64,000 nt of DNA from Nereocystis luetkeana (GCA_031213475.1 JARUPZ010000009.1:434001-498000); one strand, 5' to 3'. Shown: positions 1-10,649, counted from the stretch's first letter. Numbers and translations are program-made. Notes: generated from the letters alone by a model not told the origin.

Positions 1-690
1 TTCCTTATCTAGCAGTTTAGTCCGGCGAATGGGCTCTATGCCAGATCGCGCACCTGCAGTTGGGTGTCGGACCGAACCTCTGGTGGGAACCCGCTGGCAG
101 ACCACTGCGTAGCCTGTAAGAATTGCACTACGTTTGGCGTTGCTTGGCACTGCTTTGTTTTATTCCGCATGGTACGAATGCACAGATAATTGTTTGTGCC
201 ATCGTTCTCCTTTTTGTTCCAAGGGCTTTCTCGTGGTGATATCACGCCACCAATTCGTCTGTCGTGCTCTCCGCTCTATGAAGACACCCCCCCCCCCCCC
301 CGCCCCCGAATATATGGGATGGGTTGGCGTCTGTTGGCAAAGACAATGCTGTAAAATATGCCGTTCACTACATGAGCTAGACAACCAGGGTACCGTTTGT
401 TTTTCGGCGGTCGGTCACAGCTGGTTGTCGAGTTACAGTAGATAATTTGTGCGAGGTGGACAACCTTTACTCCGCCCAAGTGCGATGGTCGTATCACGTA
501 CCAGGTAGTGTTCATGGTAAGGCACCCAAGAGGCAGTTACATAGTACTCCCATTGCTGTCTCTGGAAGTGGCCACACCGGAAATCAAATAATCTCATTGA
601 AGCTGTCACCCATAAGCAAGTCCGCCTCACAAGTGGTTTTTTGTAGGATGCAGCTCACCCTTCATGCGACTCGCCGGACACCTCACGTCG
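1..690. other. no recognisable gene
   Basis: I see no coding signature here. Small open frames occur on both strands but overlap each other and show no domain. The only structural feature is an uninterrupted C run of about 15 bases near 287-301. Confidence 0.5.
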
Positions 691-850
691 CTTCGCGCTT
701 GGTGCAAGCAATGTCTGCCTGGTCGGTGAAAAACCGACGTGCTCCGTCCCGGCATTGTAGGGATGCGAGGGTCTATGGTCATACGACCACAGCCATGCAT
801 AATATCGAATACATCTCTCCTATCGAGTACCCCCCCCACCGTCCCGCCCG
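690..850 (+). repeat. dispersed repeat shared with 45222-45370
   Basis: From CGCTTCGCGCT through a block ending ATCGAGTAC this stretch matches 45222-45370 at roughly 85-90 percent by eye, including the shared phrases GCCTGGTCGGTGAAAA and CCGGCATTGTAGGGATGCG. Neither copy has an obvious reading frame, so I treat it as part of an unclassified interspersed repeat. Confidence 0.65.
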
Positions 851-1001
851 CTCCTTTTCCGCACCCAGACCAAGTGGTGGAGGCTGCAGCGGCTGGTTGT
901 GACAGGCATATGTACAGACTATATACAAACGTTCGACCCTCGTTCTATGCTTCGTTCTTTCCAGGCCTCCTCTGCACTCGCCACCCGATGTAGATGGCGT
1001 T

Positions 1002-1277
1002 ATGGGGCCCGAGTCATCGGTAAGGCAGCCGCTACTCCCAGGTTGCCACGGTGCAACGGGCGGCACCTTATGCGACGGCTCGGGAAACAAAACGATGCGC
1101 GCCGATGACGAACGGCAGCTCAAGGAGACGGCTGAAGAGAACGAGCAGCTGCAGACAGCAAAACTGCACCCCAGTGCTGCTGCAGGAGGCCGCGATGTTA
1201 CCGCCACTGCCGCCACCGACGACGATGTTGACGGCGAAGCCGATGTCACCGCGGGGAACAGGGTGTATCTTGTCTGA
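1002..1277 (+). CDS. possible coding exon, unknown product
   Basis: A 91-codon frame starting with Met reads as a charged, low-complexity polypeptide. A short Glu/Gln/Lys-rich helix-like part (RQLKETAEENEQLQ) is followed by an Ala/Asp-rich acidic tail. I do not recognise the family. The composition is more protein-like than that of neighbouring frames, but an antisense frame of 200 codons spans the same bases, so coding status is uncertain. No paralogue elsewhere in the window supports it. Confidence 0.2.
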   Translation: MGPESSVRQPLLPGCHGATGGTLCDGSGNKTMRADDERQLKETAEENEQLQTAKLHPSAAAGGRDVTATAATDDDVDGEADVTAGNRVYLV

Positions 1278-1479
1278 AAAATCTCCCTGATCCTCCACAC
1301 ACGTTTCGTTAGCCACGTCTCCTCGCACAATTCAGAGGGCGCTTTTTCCTTCACGCGAGGTGTAAGGTGTAGTCTATGCATACGGTAGGGGGGGTAACCC
1401 CGTTCTCATGACGTGCCGGGGGGTTGGCGTGCTGTACTGAAAAAAATAACGGATTCAAACCCTCGTATCGCGGAACCAA

Positions 1480-1670
1480 CGATTGCTGTTCCATGTGGCC
1501 GTGCCACATCGACAGACTCAAAAACTTTAAAGCGTGAGAATGCAAAGAACGGGGTGCAAGCACCGTAGCTAACAGTTGCTGTCCCATGTGTCCGTGCCTC
1601 ATCGGCAGAGCGAAAGAGAGCGCGAGGCTGCAAAGAAACGGGGTGGAAGCACCGTACCTAGAGTTCTGAA
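1480..1670 (+). repeat. two tandem units of about 95 bp
   Basis: Two adjacent units share GCTGTTCCATGTG, CCGTGCC, CATCG, CAGA, then TGCAAAGAA(A)CGGGGTG and AGCACCGTA. They are about 80 percent alike, so this is an old tandem duplication. No coding is evident. Confidence 0.7.
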
Positions 1671-1679
1671 AAACGAGGC

Positions 1680-4190
1680 TCGAAAAAGTGACCCCCGTGT
1701 CATTCTATCGCCACATCTCAGCTATATAGCTCATCCATGGGCGCCAATGTGTTCGGATTCGGGAACGGCCACACCACATCGATCGCACTACATCCCGTCC
1801 GTTCTGTAAAGTTAAGCGGCGTCGGGCCTGAGCTAGAACTACGGTGGGGGACCAGGTGGAAAGCCCTGATGTTGTTCCTTCTGCGCTTGCGCCAACGTGC
1901 AGGGCCTCGGCCAAAGAACCACACAACCCCCCCCCACATCATTCTTATATTACCTATCGAGAGTATAGACTGTACCCCTTGTTTGGCTCAGTGATCAAAT
2001 CGGTTGCAGTCTGCTGTTTTCGTGTTTTTCGAATGTATCGGTCTTTGACGCAGTCCTGTGCGCTAGCGCTGGCATTGACTCCCACAATGTATGTATTTTG
2101 TCTACGGAGTGCGAACGAATCTATCTTCGTGTGCTGGGAATTTAATTTGTTTGATCGTGTCGCCATCCACGGGGAATTGGCGTTATTTTCCTATTTTGAC
2201 CAATTTTGGTGTGCCGTTTTTGTCCACTTCTTTCGAGGGTAAATCCGGTACTGCATAGAATGCACCGAATATAACTCGTAGCGTCTTGTTTCTCAGAGAA
2301 GCAAAACGACAGTCGCTGGCGTATATTCGAACCATGCTGCTGCAGCAGACGTACTATTAATACTAGAGAATAAAGAAAGTGTTGGAGGTGTATTAGAGGG
2401 TAACTTACAGTAAGATTCAGTGCTGTAGTGGCTAGAACTACAGTAGCATCACTTTTTCGGCGGGAGTTTACGTCATTTTTGGTCGAGACGCAAGCACATG
2501 TATGTAGGTCATGCCACACGATAACGGGGGTATACCTCGCTTTTTTGTCAGGTTGCTATCACACGAAGTACATGAGTTCGTGTGGGTCACCATTTGGTGT
2601 CGCTCGGATTACTGTTTTGTTCTTCGAAATCTATGTTTGCAAGCTACGTATGATACCTCGATCGCGCGTAATACGGGGTGCGTATGCGACCATGATATCT
2701 GGGCGACCAGAGATGGAGGCTGTGGGAAGACCTTAACACCATCCACTCTACAGCCGTAGGTAGATGGGCTTGGTGGCGTCGAAAAAACAGCCAGGTCCTT
2801 CATCGCTCGCCTTTTTGTCGGTCTGTTATGTATTGCCTGCTGTGGGCGGCAAGGAACGCCGGGCGAGTGGATGGTTTGAGGTCTTAAACGCCGCGGGAAG
2901 TGGAACGGCATAGCCCAATCGTTGGGTTCGTACTGTATGGCATGACGTTTTTCTGGGGGAGCGGCTGGCTGCGACGGAATGGTGCGAGTCCCAGCATGGT
3001 TTATGTAACAAATCCCAGGGTCTTGAAAAAATGGCGCCCAAGACCTCCGCAAAATATTTGCGAGTGTGCAGACGGAAAATCTGAGAGAAAAATCTTATCA
3101 CTTAGCAATAGTGGACACGACCAGTGACTCTTCAGGTGGTCAACACCAGTGGTACGGAAGATATTTGTGTGGGTTTCAATAGGTGCCGTGTATCGCAAAC
3201 ATAGTGTATGATTTTTAGTATGCCGATTATAACTCGTATGGGTTTTGGTGTAACTATAATATATTACCATACAATTGTATATATGAAATTTAATTATACT
3301 ATACTACACACAATGGCCGGGCCCCAAATAGTCGCGAGTACGAAAGTGCTACTCGTATCCGTGGCGAAGATTGGCAGAATTTGTACTCGCGAGTACCCGG
3401 GTATTTTCTACAAAAGGTCCAACATTACTGCACATCATCACCGATTGGGGGCTACTGGAATATCGGTTCTAGGGTCGCTGCACCATCATCTGGATCGCCA
3501 GGAGGAAGACACCTTCATCGTCTGTGGTCGCACTAGCTTCCCGTCATTTTTTTTGTCGCAATACCGCACTGAGTACAGGGCGGACAGAAACGTGGCACTC
3601 GTTGTCTGCTACATGTTAATAGTAGTTCTGTTTGTTTTTCTGCAAACTAATCAACGAAACTTCACAGCTGGTACTGTACTTTTTTTTTTTCTTAAGGTGC
3701 AGTTGCGAGCTTTTGCGATGGTACATTATTGCCTCTCTCTGACACAAACCTATCTTGAATTGTGTATCCACTCTTTTGCTCTTTTGGCCAGTATACAACC
3801 ATGGGCGTATGAAAAGTGTTTCAGAAGCAACTGCTGTTCACATGGTATGTTTTCAGAAGTAAAACCTACCGCCAAAACGGCCTCGGTACATTATGCGCAC
3901 TGAGTAGAATCATACCGTAAATGCCTGCCTGGTACATGTTCACTGACCCCCGGGCGCGTTCTAAGGTCTGTGTGTGATACGTTACGGTTTGCATGCTCGG
4001 CCCTGCTTCGAACCGGTCAAAACACAATTAACAATATGTCATTGCATTGAAAGGTTACACATGCAGTAGTAGTTGCTGCGTTAGCTGTAGAAGGATCGAT
4101 AGCCGTCGTGAGCGGATAGGAACGGTTGGTGTTGCTTCGGTGCGGAAAATGAGTAGTGGACTTTTAACCTTTTTGCTGCGCCATAGCAAC
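1680..4190. other. intergenic, no gene recognised
   Basis: Several overlapping open frames of up to 231 codons exist, but they carry no recognisable domain and are rich in residues expected from AT-biased noncoding DNA. One TATTAATA word lies at 2355-2362 and one TACTCGTA at 3350-3357. I see no RNA gene. Confidence 0.5.
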
Positions 4191-4223
4191 ATGTTTCACG
4201 CGTGAATGTAGAGAAAACTCGAC

Positions 4224-5714
4224 ATGGCAAGAGTTCGAATTGTCAAGAATTCAACAACATGTGCTATGGTAGCAGTCAATGGTTGCGAGCTTCCAGGGAT
4301 AGCGGACGAATCGCCGTTCTTAACTGACGGATGCCCGGCGAACCGGTTGACGCTACAGCCCCACCAGAAAGCGCAGGCGAGCCTCTCCACAGGGGCCGGG
4401 GGGGTTGGACTGTCGTCGGCTGAATCCTGGAGGATGTCAGCGCCCATCGGGAGCTTACTGGCGACGGTGCCAGAGGTCCTTGCTAACCTCTCCGGTCCAT
4501 TGGGGGAAAAAAACCCGAAGGGAGTTGCCCAATTCGGACCTCATTCGCCGCATATGGAGTAGCGTCAGGGACCTTCGCGACATCCATGGGGTATCGGAGG
4601 AGGCAATGGCGAACGTGTCCCGGAAAGCTGGTGGAACAGGGCGTTCCGCGTAAACGAGGAAGGGGTCTCAGGGCAGTATGATGTGGAGGTACTGTCGGCA
4701 CATGACGCCCAAACGATCAGCTCCCACAAGGCGCAGCACAAGCTAGGGCAGCAGGTAAACCGGGTACGGTACCAACGGTACGTTGCTTCTCTGGATCAGC
4801 TCCCCGAGGCAGCAGGCCCGTCGGATCGGAACGACGTGTTCGGGGGGAACGAGACCAGAGGTCTTGCCAAGGCTCGGCAACGGAGCCTATCGGGACCAGG
4901 CGCAGTCGCCTGTTTGAGGGCAAGACCCGTGGACACGGCACGAATCATACCGGCTTCGGAGTTCGTGTCTACGGGACGGCGCTTCCTGGGAATGGAGGAG
5001 CCCATAGCGGCGAGGTGCCCCTGATGCGAAGCGGCGGATGTCACCACACGCCACGCGCGCTCATGCCATCGAGCAGGCGCGCAGGTAAACCAGCATCAGC
5101 CACTAGTCCACGCGGTGTCCCGCACCTTCAAGCGGTTGTCCATCCGCCATCAAATGGAAAGCGGGGCGCCCTTCAACGCCGACTGAAACCTCCGCATGGA
5201 TATAGTGATCGAGAGGGAAGGCCTCCGAGACGCTACGACGTCAGAATACCGCAACTAGGCGATACTCTTCGACATCACGCATGCAGACCCCCAAGCGAGA
5301 GTCCGCATGCGGGCTGGCAGCGCTGATCGAGACGGATCAGCTGCCTCCACTTCTGAGGCGCGAAAGCGCAACCACTACGCTCGTGCAGGACAAGCGTCCT
5401 TCGACGAGCGCAGCCATAAACTTGTCACCCTCGCGGCGGAAAGCTTTGGACGCCTCGGGAAGGAAGGTAGCGATTTCATCGACCAGCTGGCGGCGAGCAT
5501 CGTCGGAGGAACAGACGGGGGATCTTTAGAAAGAAAAGGGTTTTGTAAGGAACATATTTTCCAGGTAATATCGGTGACCACCCAAGTCGCGATCTCACGC
5601 AGAGTGCACCGATATAAGCTCGCCCTGCGAGACCGCCAGGCCGCCAGGGGGAGAAGGGAGGAGGAGGGAGGACTACTTCCAATGGCGTGGGGGTGGAATG
5701 TAGATGCGGAGTAG
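4224..5714 (+). pseudogene. decayed C-terminal part of a non-LTR retroelement polyprotein
   Basis: Read across several frames, this stretch gives the C-terminal part of a reverse-transcriptase protein. There is a GGVGLSSAESW...IGSLL segment typical of the region after the RT palm, then a Cys/His cluster (C-x2-C-x9-H-x3-C-H, about 5016-5070), then a segment beginning MDIVIE (5194) and continuing to LFDITHADPQ. The two spaced acidic positions resemble a PD-(D/E)XK restriction-like nuclease, as in R2-type elements. The last 135 codons (5307-5711) are open. Breaks are plain: a frame change at the A run near 4508, a TGA at 5022 inside the Cys cluster and a TAG near 5256. The palm motifs are absent, so the copy is 5'-truncated. 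Retroelement origin is fairly secure; the R2-like assignment is inference. Confidence 0.65.
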
Positions 5715-5877
5715 GACGCATGGCGTATAGATACATAGTAGGTGAAATACCTCGGTAAATTGTGGTAGCGCGTATTCAATTGAGTATACGCAGGGAAGGA
5801 GAATTGGTTGGATGAAGTTGGCGGTATTCGACGAATTATTTTAGCTTTTTCGTTATGAATGAATAATGCCCTGCACA

Positions 5878-5945
5878 TTGCCGGGAGGCAAATAACAATA
5901 ATAATAATAATGAAAAATAATAATAATAATAATAATTATAAATAG
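5878..5945 (+). repeat. (AAT)n tract, probable retroelement 3' tail
   Basis: A run of AAT/ATA triplets follows the retroelement reading frame by about 170 bases. Its position fits a simple-sequence 3' tail of a non-LTR element, but an unrelated microsatellite is possible. Confidence 0.6.
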
Positions 5946-6057
5946 TTGTGAGTATGAAGCACATGGAACGAGTACGTACCTATTTCTATGCCTAACAGTA
6001 CTCATGGCCTTGTCCCCTCCATCGAGGGGTCGTATTGATATAGGTGATTAACTTGCT

Positions 6058-6066
6058 ACCTGGTAC
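6058..6066. repeat. TACCTGGTA footprint word
   Basis: One of about 32 TACCWGGTA words that I counted. It lies four bases left of the TTACGG foldback element. Interpreted as TA-CCWGG-TA, an excision scar of the CCTGG-ended element family (inference). Confidence 0.45.
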
Positions 6067-6073
6067 ATCACTA

Positions 6074-6178
6074 TTACGGGGGACCATAGTTAATAGGACC
6101 TATGATATACATAAGAACCTAAATATATAACCATTTTTACTAACAATATTTGGTCCTAGTAACTATGGTCCCCCGTAA
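6074..6178. mobile_element. 105-bp MITE with TTACGG ends, TA target duplication in CTAG
   Basis: This is a foldback element. The left end TTACGGGGGACCATAGTTA is repeated inverted at the right end ...TAACTATGGTCCCCCGTAA, and the arms extend to about 27 bp with one mismatch. It is flanked by TA (6072-6073 and 6179-6180), then C on the left and G on the right, so the inferred empty site is CTAG. It has no coding capacity. TA duplication and foldback form fit a Tc1/mariner-type non-autonomous element. Removing all but two bases at each end would leave C-TA-TT-AA-TA-G, exactly the CTATTAATAG word scattered over the window. Confidence 0.8.
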
Positions 6179-6199
6179 TAGTAATACGTTAGTCTATGT

Positions 6200-7130
6200 A
6201 CCGAGTCGCTGATGGGCAATACAGTCGTCTACAGCAGGTAGGCGAGCTGCATAAACCACCTAGTCAATGCCCAGTAGCATTAACTACTACGGTATTGAAG
6301 TGAATTTATACGCAGAATTGGTATGTAATCATAACAGACAGCACTACACAACCCATGTACGTATGGCTAGTACTTGGTAGTAGAGGAGCAGCCATTCAAT
6401 GCGGCGTAATTGCAGCAGTAAGAATGTTGCAAGAAAATTCTCTCGATTGTCGGTCGTCGGGGCACTAGCAATAGTACGGTGGTGTAGTTGATCAACTTCC
6501 ACGGATAAGTGTCAAGAAACAATGCTGTAGATCCGTCAGCGCAGCGACCCGGTAGGGCACATCGACGTAGCCGTCGAGGTTGCATCGCGCCGAGATTGGT
6601 CGAGGGTGGTTGCAGATGCGCCGCCCTCGCTCAAATTCCTACCAAATGTCTCATCTCTGTCTCATCTTGATTTCGTCGTGTTCATTTTGGACCCTGGGAG
6701 AACCACCCTTCAACATCATACATTTTTCCTGAACGAAGCTCATGAGCCCACCTAGCTTCGGCTCACGCCAAGCCTTTGGACTAGCGCGTCCACCACACTG
6801 TCACATGCGGACACTACGCCACTGTTTCCGGGGCGTGGGCAGGGGGGGTCATACTAAACCAAAAATATACGCTGGATGTCACTTAGATATGTTCGGATTG
6901 GCAGTTCTCAGCCGAATTCTAACCTTAACCCCAACACCAAAAACCACCACCCCGATCGCCATACACGCACGTATTAAACTAACACCTAGGGAACAGCAGA
7001 GCAACGCATACTGCTTGCTCTACTTTACATTAATATTTTACCCCAAGCGTGGTCATTAGTTACTAAAAAAAAAAACTGCAAACGTTTGAATAAAATGAAA
7101 TCAAGATGTACATATCAAGCTACAGTACTT
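6200..7130 (+). repeat. outer part of segmental duplication, copy A
   Basis: This segment aligns with 29100-30580. Shared blocks include GAGTCGCTGAT near the start, a ..GATTGG.CGAGGGT.GTTGCA block (6594 versus 30251) and AAGCGTGGTCA (7047 versus 30499). Identity is clearly lower than in the gene-bearing core, and the partner carries extra DNA, so this is an older or faster-changing part of the duplication. I see no gene. Confidence 0.6.
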
Positions 7131-7171
7131 ATAGTCAAGTGCCAACCGTAGTTACGGTGTATCGGATTCGG

Positions 7172-10060
7172 TTAGGCGCTCTGCCAGAACTCCTGTGATG
7201 GATGCGTACGGAGCTCAGGCAAGCCACGCAGGAACGCCTGCAGCGCATCCGCATACGACCCCAGCTGAAACAGTCGCAACGACGTCAGGATGCGGGTCAG
7301 ACGAAGGGCGTTGTGGTCCAACGGCTTCATCCACTGGGCGTTGGGGTCGAAGTTCCCCCCCTTTATCACCCATATCTCGTCCCCCCCCAGTACTATCTCT
7401 AGCCCAAAGAAGCGCATCATCCTCCTAAGCGCCAGTAACATGTTGCTCCGAACGTGTTCTCCGTGCGTGGTGATCTCGTGGAGATCGTCAAGAGTCAATA
7501 CTGGCGCATCTAGAACGGCCCTCGACGGTTGTTGCGTCGGAAATAGCCACTGGATGTAGTCATGGGTGACTTCGAGCCAGTGGCTAGACTTCTGCAGGAC
7601 CTCGGCAAGGGATGGACCTTTCCCATCTGTGCCAGAGCTAGACATGCGGCCACCATCGCGGTAGAAGGCTACAAGCGGGCTGGCAACCGACCGTGGTACG
7701 GGCTGCCCTAGATTCCCAAAGGCGGCTGATGAACCGAAGGAGAAACTGCTGCCCGGCAGATTGGGAAAGACTGCGGGTGCTACCGGTGGTGGTGGTGGTG
7801 GTTGGGGTGCTGCTGCTGCCGACGGTGTTGCTGCCGCCTTGACCTTGCGACTGGGAAAAACCGCGAACCTCGCTTTTTTCCTGGCCGTAGTCGGCCCCAT
7901 CCCAGCGACGCCATTCACAGTCGTCACAGGGGCAGCGGTGTTTCCTTCTTCGAGAGCAAACGTACCACGCTTCCTCTGCGCGCGGTCGAGTGCCGCCTGC
8001 ACATCGACTAGGCTAGCCTGAACACTGTCCCGTTCCAACCTCGCCCTATCCCGCTCTAACGTCGCCGTGTTTGCCTCCGAAACGGCACGGTTTTTTTCTT
8101 GTTGGGAAATGGCCAGCTTATTGACAGTTTCCTTCCAGGCAGCGGTGACCACTTCGAGTTCTGAATGCATTCCGACCGAAGCAGCAGCTGTGCGGCTCTG
8201 CTCTCGTTCCGATGCATCGCGGGCTTGTACCGCCGTGCTCAGCAGGTTCGCAGCGTTGTGGAAGGCAGCCTTGACCTGTTCGAGTTCTGAACGCATTCCA
8301 AACATGGCAGTGACTGCACGGGTTCGCTCTCGATCTGACCCATCCCGGTCCCGTACAGCCTCACTCGCTAACAAAGCAGAGCGTGCAGCTTCTTGCCGAG
8401 AAGCTACCAGTTCGCTGGCGGCGGTAGCGGCGGCAATATCTTCCTCATCCAATTCTTCTCGCAGCTCGGCAACAGTAGCAAGTGCACACTTCCGCCCTCG
8501 TTCCGAAACATCCCACTTCAGTTCAGCCGCTTGCGCCGCTAGAGTTGCGCCTGAAGCCTCGTTCCGAGCGGTTTCCCCCTCCCTAGTCGCGGTGGCGGTT
8601 GCGGCGGCCTGCGCCACGAACGCTACCTCCATCTCGAGAGCAGCAACAACTGCTTCATCCCGTTCGACCTCCGCCAACTGGTGGCTTTCGGCGACTTTGT
8701 CCGTCGCTAAAGCTGCAAGGACGGCCTCCTGCCGAATTGTTTCACACTGGTTAGTAGCGGTGGTGGCCTCTCTGGCTTTCTCCTTCAAAGCTGCACGCAG
8801 CTGGACGACAGAGGTACTAGCGGCAGCCAGCTTATGCTCCGCCAAACGACGGCCTTCCGCGGCATTAGTTGCCTCTGATATGGCGCGGCCAGCTTGCTGT
8901 TGAGACGCTTCCCACGCCTCAGTAGCGGCGGTGGCCTCGTAGGTCTTGTCCGCTAATGCTACCTGCAGCCCGGCAACAGCAGCAACCGCACTTCTTTGCT
9001 CGTTCTCCGCCAAACGACGTCCCTCCGCGGCTTCTTTTGACGCAAACGTCGCGCGGGAAGCCTCTTGCGTGACAACTGACAACTGCTCAGTGGCAGTATT
9101 GGCTGCGTTAGTTTGCACCATCAACTCTGCCCGTAACTCCCCAAAAGCAGCAATCGCACCATCCCGTTCGAGATCCGCCGAATGACGGCTTTCCATGGCC
9201 TCGTTAGACACCAAAATAGCACGTGCCGTCTCTTTCTGAGCAACCGCCAACTCGTTGGTAGCGGTGGTGGTGGCATCCTTTTCCTGTCCCAAGTCTGCTT
9301 GTAGCCGGACGAGAAGAGTAGTAGCGACGGCCAAGTCGTTAGCAGCCGTGATTGTAGTAGCACGCGTTTTGCTCAACTCGACTCGAGTCTCGACAGCAGC
9401 AGCTTTCACTAGGTCTCGCTCCCTGTGAGCGGCGTCGCGCTCTAGCTCTGCCGCAGTTGCCAGAGAGGTGGCGTGCGAAGCCTTTTCCTCAGCCGCGGTC
9501 AGCTTGGCAGAAGCAACGACGGCAGAAGAAGCGGCAGTGGCAGCGGCAACACTAGCCTGGTCAGCGAGTGCGGCTTGCAGTGTTTCCACCATACCTTCTG
9601 CATTAATGCGATCACGTATGGCGGCGTCACGCTCCGCACGTGCCGTGGTTGCCTCACCAGTGGCGGTGCTGGTCTCAAGGCGAGCCATGTCTCGCTCGGC
9701 AGCCGTATCGTTGATAACCGCGGATTGCCATTTGACGGTGGCCACCAGACCCGCGACGATGTCGGAGGTACCGAAAGCCCGTCGAAAGGCCGACCAAGAG
9801 CAAGTCCAGAGGTTCATGAAAACACCGTTGTTGGGCGCCGCATCTTGTGACTCGCGCTCCAATGATGTTCTGGTTGGTGCCTGACGCTGCCTTCTGCACG
9901 GGTTGCCGGCAAAAATCAGGATTTTCAGGAGTGTTATAGTTTTGGATAGACTCGTGATTTCGGCCGACAACCTCGTCCTGCACGTAGCCGATGTGGCCGT
10001 GAATAGAATCGCCAACAGGCGAGAACGATGCCTCTTCGCGAGGAGCTTTCGGCGCTGCAT
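7172..10060 (-). CDS. coiled-coil protein with C-terminal OGFr_N domain (copy A)
   Basis: An open frame of 962 codons from the ATG at 10060 to a TAA at 7172. Residues about 1-100 are basic and partly hydrophobic. Residues about 100-660 are an alanine-rich coiled coil built of roughly ten imperfect 56-residue repeats. A basic patch (KKARFAVFPSRK) and a proline run precede residues about 815-962, which match the OGFr_N domain: THDYIQWLFPT, then ALRRMMRFFGLE, then HNALRLTRILTSLRL and a final FWQSA. In animals this domain belongs to the opioid growth factor receptor; its role in algae or protists is unknown. The frame stays open without Met upstream of 10060 through a hydrophobic stretch, so the true protein is probably longer and spliced. 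A scaffold or membrane-tethered role is inference. Confidence 0.8.
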   Translation of the reverse strand: MQRRKLLAKRHRSRLLAILFTATSATCRTRLSAEITSLSKTITLLKILIFAGNPCRRQRQAPTRTSLERESQDAAPNNGVFMNLWTCSWSAFRRAFGTSDIVAGLVATVKWQSAVINDTAAERDMARLETSTATGEATTARAERDAAIRDRINAEGMVETLQAALADQASVAAATAASSAVVASAKLTAAEEKASHATSLATAAELERDAAHRERDLVKAAAVETRVELSKTRATTITAANDLAVATTLLVRLQADLGQEKDATTTATNELAVAQKETARAILVSNEAMESRHSADLERDGAIAAFGELRAELMVQTNAANTATEQLSVVTQEASRATFASKEAAEGRRLAENEQRSAVAAVAGLQVALADKTYEATAATEAWEASQQQAGRAISEATNAAEGRRLAEHKLAAASTSVVQLRAALKEKAREATTATNQCETIRQEAVLAALATDKVAESHQLAEVERDEAVVAALEMEVAFVAQAAATATATREGETARNEASGATLAAQAAELKWDVSERGRKCALATVAELREELDEEDIAAATAASELVASRQEAARSALLASEAVRDRDGSDRERTRAVTAMFGMRSELEQVKAAFHNAANLLSTAVQARDASEREQSRTAAASVGMHSELEVVTAAWKETVNKLAISQQEKNRAVSEANTATLERDRARLERDSVQASLVDVQAALDRAQRKRGTFALEEGNTAAPVTTVNGVAGMGPTTARKKARFAVFPSRKVKAAATPSAAAAPQPPPPPPVAPAVFPNLPGSSFSFGSSAAFGNLGQPVPRSVASPLVAFYRDGGRMSSSGTDGKGPSLAEVLQKSSHWLEVTHDYIQWLFPTQQPSRAVLDAPVLTLDDLHEITTHGEHVRSNMLLALRRMMRFFGLEIVLGGDEIWVIKGGNFDPNAQWMKPLDHNALRLTRILTSLRLFQLGSYADALQAFLRGLPELRTHPSQEFWQSA

Positions 10061-10190
10061 GTTTCTCGGGCTATTGCGGCGGGCGATCGCGGAAGCAGCA
10101 GTGGAGATGACGACCAGAACGCAGAAGATATACGCTAGAGCCAGGTTCTCCAGGAGCCGCGGGGACTGCTCGATGTTCGCGATACACCTT
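10061..10190 (-). CDS. probable N-terminal extension of the OGFr/coiled-coil gene
   Basis: The frame continues in phase upstream of the first ATG and reads IEQSPRLLENLALAYIFCVL followed by a Ser/Ala-rich end. This is a plausible transmembrane segment. The same segment is recognisable in the relic near 51400-51490 (IEQSAQLLENLALSFLFCVF) and in copy B, so it is conserved as protein across diverged copies. No Met begins it, so it is probably the start of an exon. The upstream splice site is not resolved. Confidence 0.55.
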
Positions 10191-10279
10191 CACGTGGAGG
10201 GTAAGCGAAGGGTACGGGGAAGGGTGTCTGGTAAAAACAACAGGGAAACCCATCTGTAGACTCCCGTATCGTTTCACAC

Positions 10280-10560
10280 AAGATTTCGGTACCTATTGTG
10301 ACGATGCTTCGTTGCGCGAAGCGCGCAATCAATATCCTGATGAACGTCCAGAACAGCACTATCAAAAATGGGCACAAAGAACGTGCGACCTTGAGAGGTT
10401 GAGCAACATTTGGGTCGAGTCAGTTCGTCCTGATCATTCTGGGTCCATCCCTTGTCTCTATACCAGCCAACGCACGAAAGACTGCCATGTTGATGGCTTG
10501 GGTTCTCGTGGGGTCCTGAACCCGGCATACGTGGTGCGGGGAGTATCGGCTTCCAAATCG
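10280..10560 (-). CDS. possible upstream exon of the OGFr/coiled-coil gene
   Basis: Minus-strand reading gives PTRTQAI.MAVFRALAG, a TGA, then LDPNVAQPLKVARSLCPFLI and more hydrophobic residues. The relic at 51534-51720 aligns as LTKTQIIIVTLFRATAG and later VLLNVAR. Recurrence of the protein pattern in a diverged copy suggests ancestral coding. The TGA is present in copies A and B, so either the exon ends before it or both are broken. Confidence 0.35.
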
Positions 10561-10649
10561 CGCGCGTTCACAGGAAATCCGTCGCGAAGCGCACATCCCC
10601 CAATACAAGGTAGCTTCCACCCAACGCGCAGCTTACCACAGCCAACGCC

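Noticed and set aside
779-1381. 200-codon minus-strand frame
   Set aside because: Ser/Ala/Pro-rich shadow of the opposite frame and overlapping a dispersed repeat at its 3' part; no motif.
3208-3903. 231-codon plus-strand open frame
   Set aside because: No domain, irregular composition, no paralogue; length alone is not convincing in 64 kb.
22-6050. CTATTAATAG as a promoter or origin element
   Set aside because: Occurs in SINEs, tandem arrays, an element arm and a coding relic with paired empty sites, which fits insertion scars better than a regulatory site.
8067-8903. 278-codon plus-strand frame, with a 410-codon equivalent at 33662-34894
   Set aside because: Antisense shadow of the GCN-rich coiled-coil coding sequence, giving Ser/Ala-rich nonsense.
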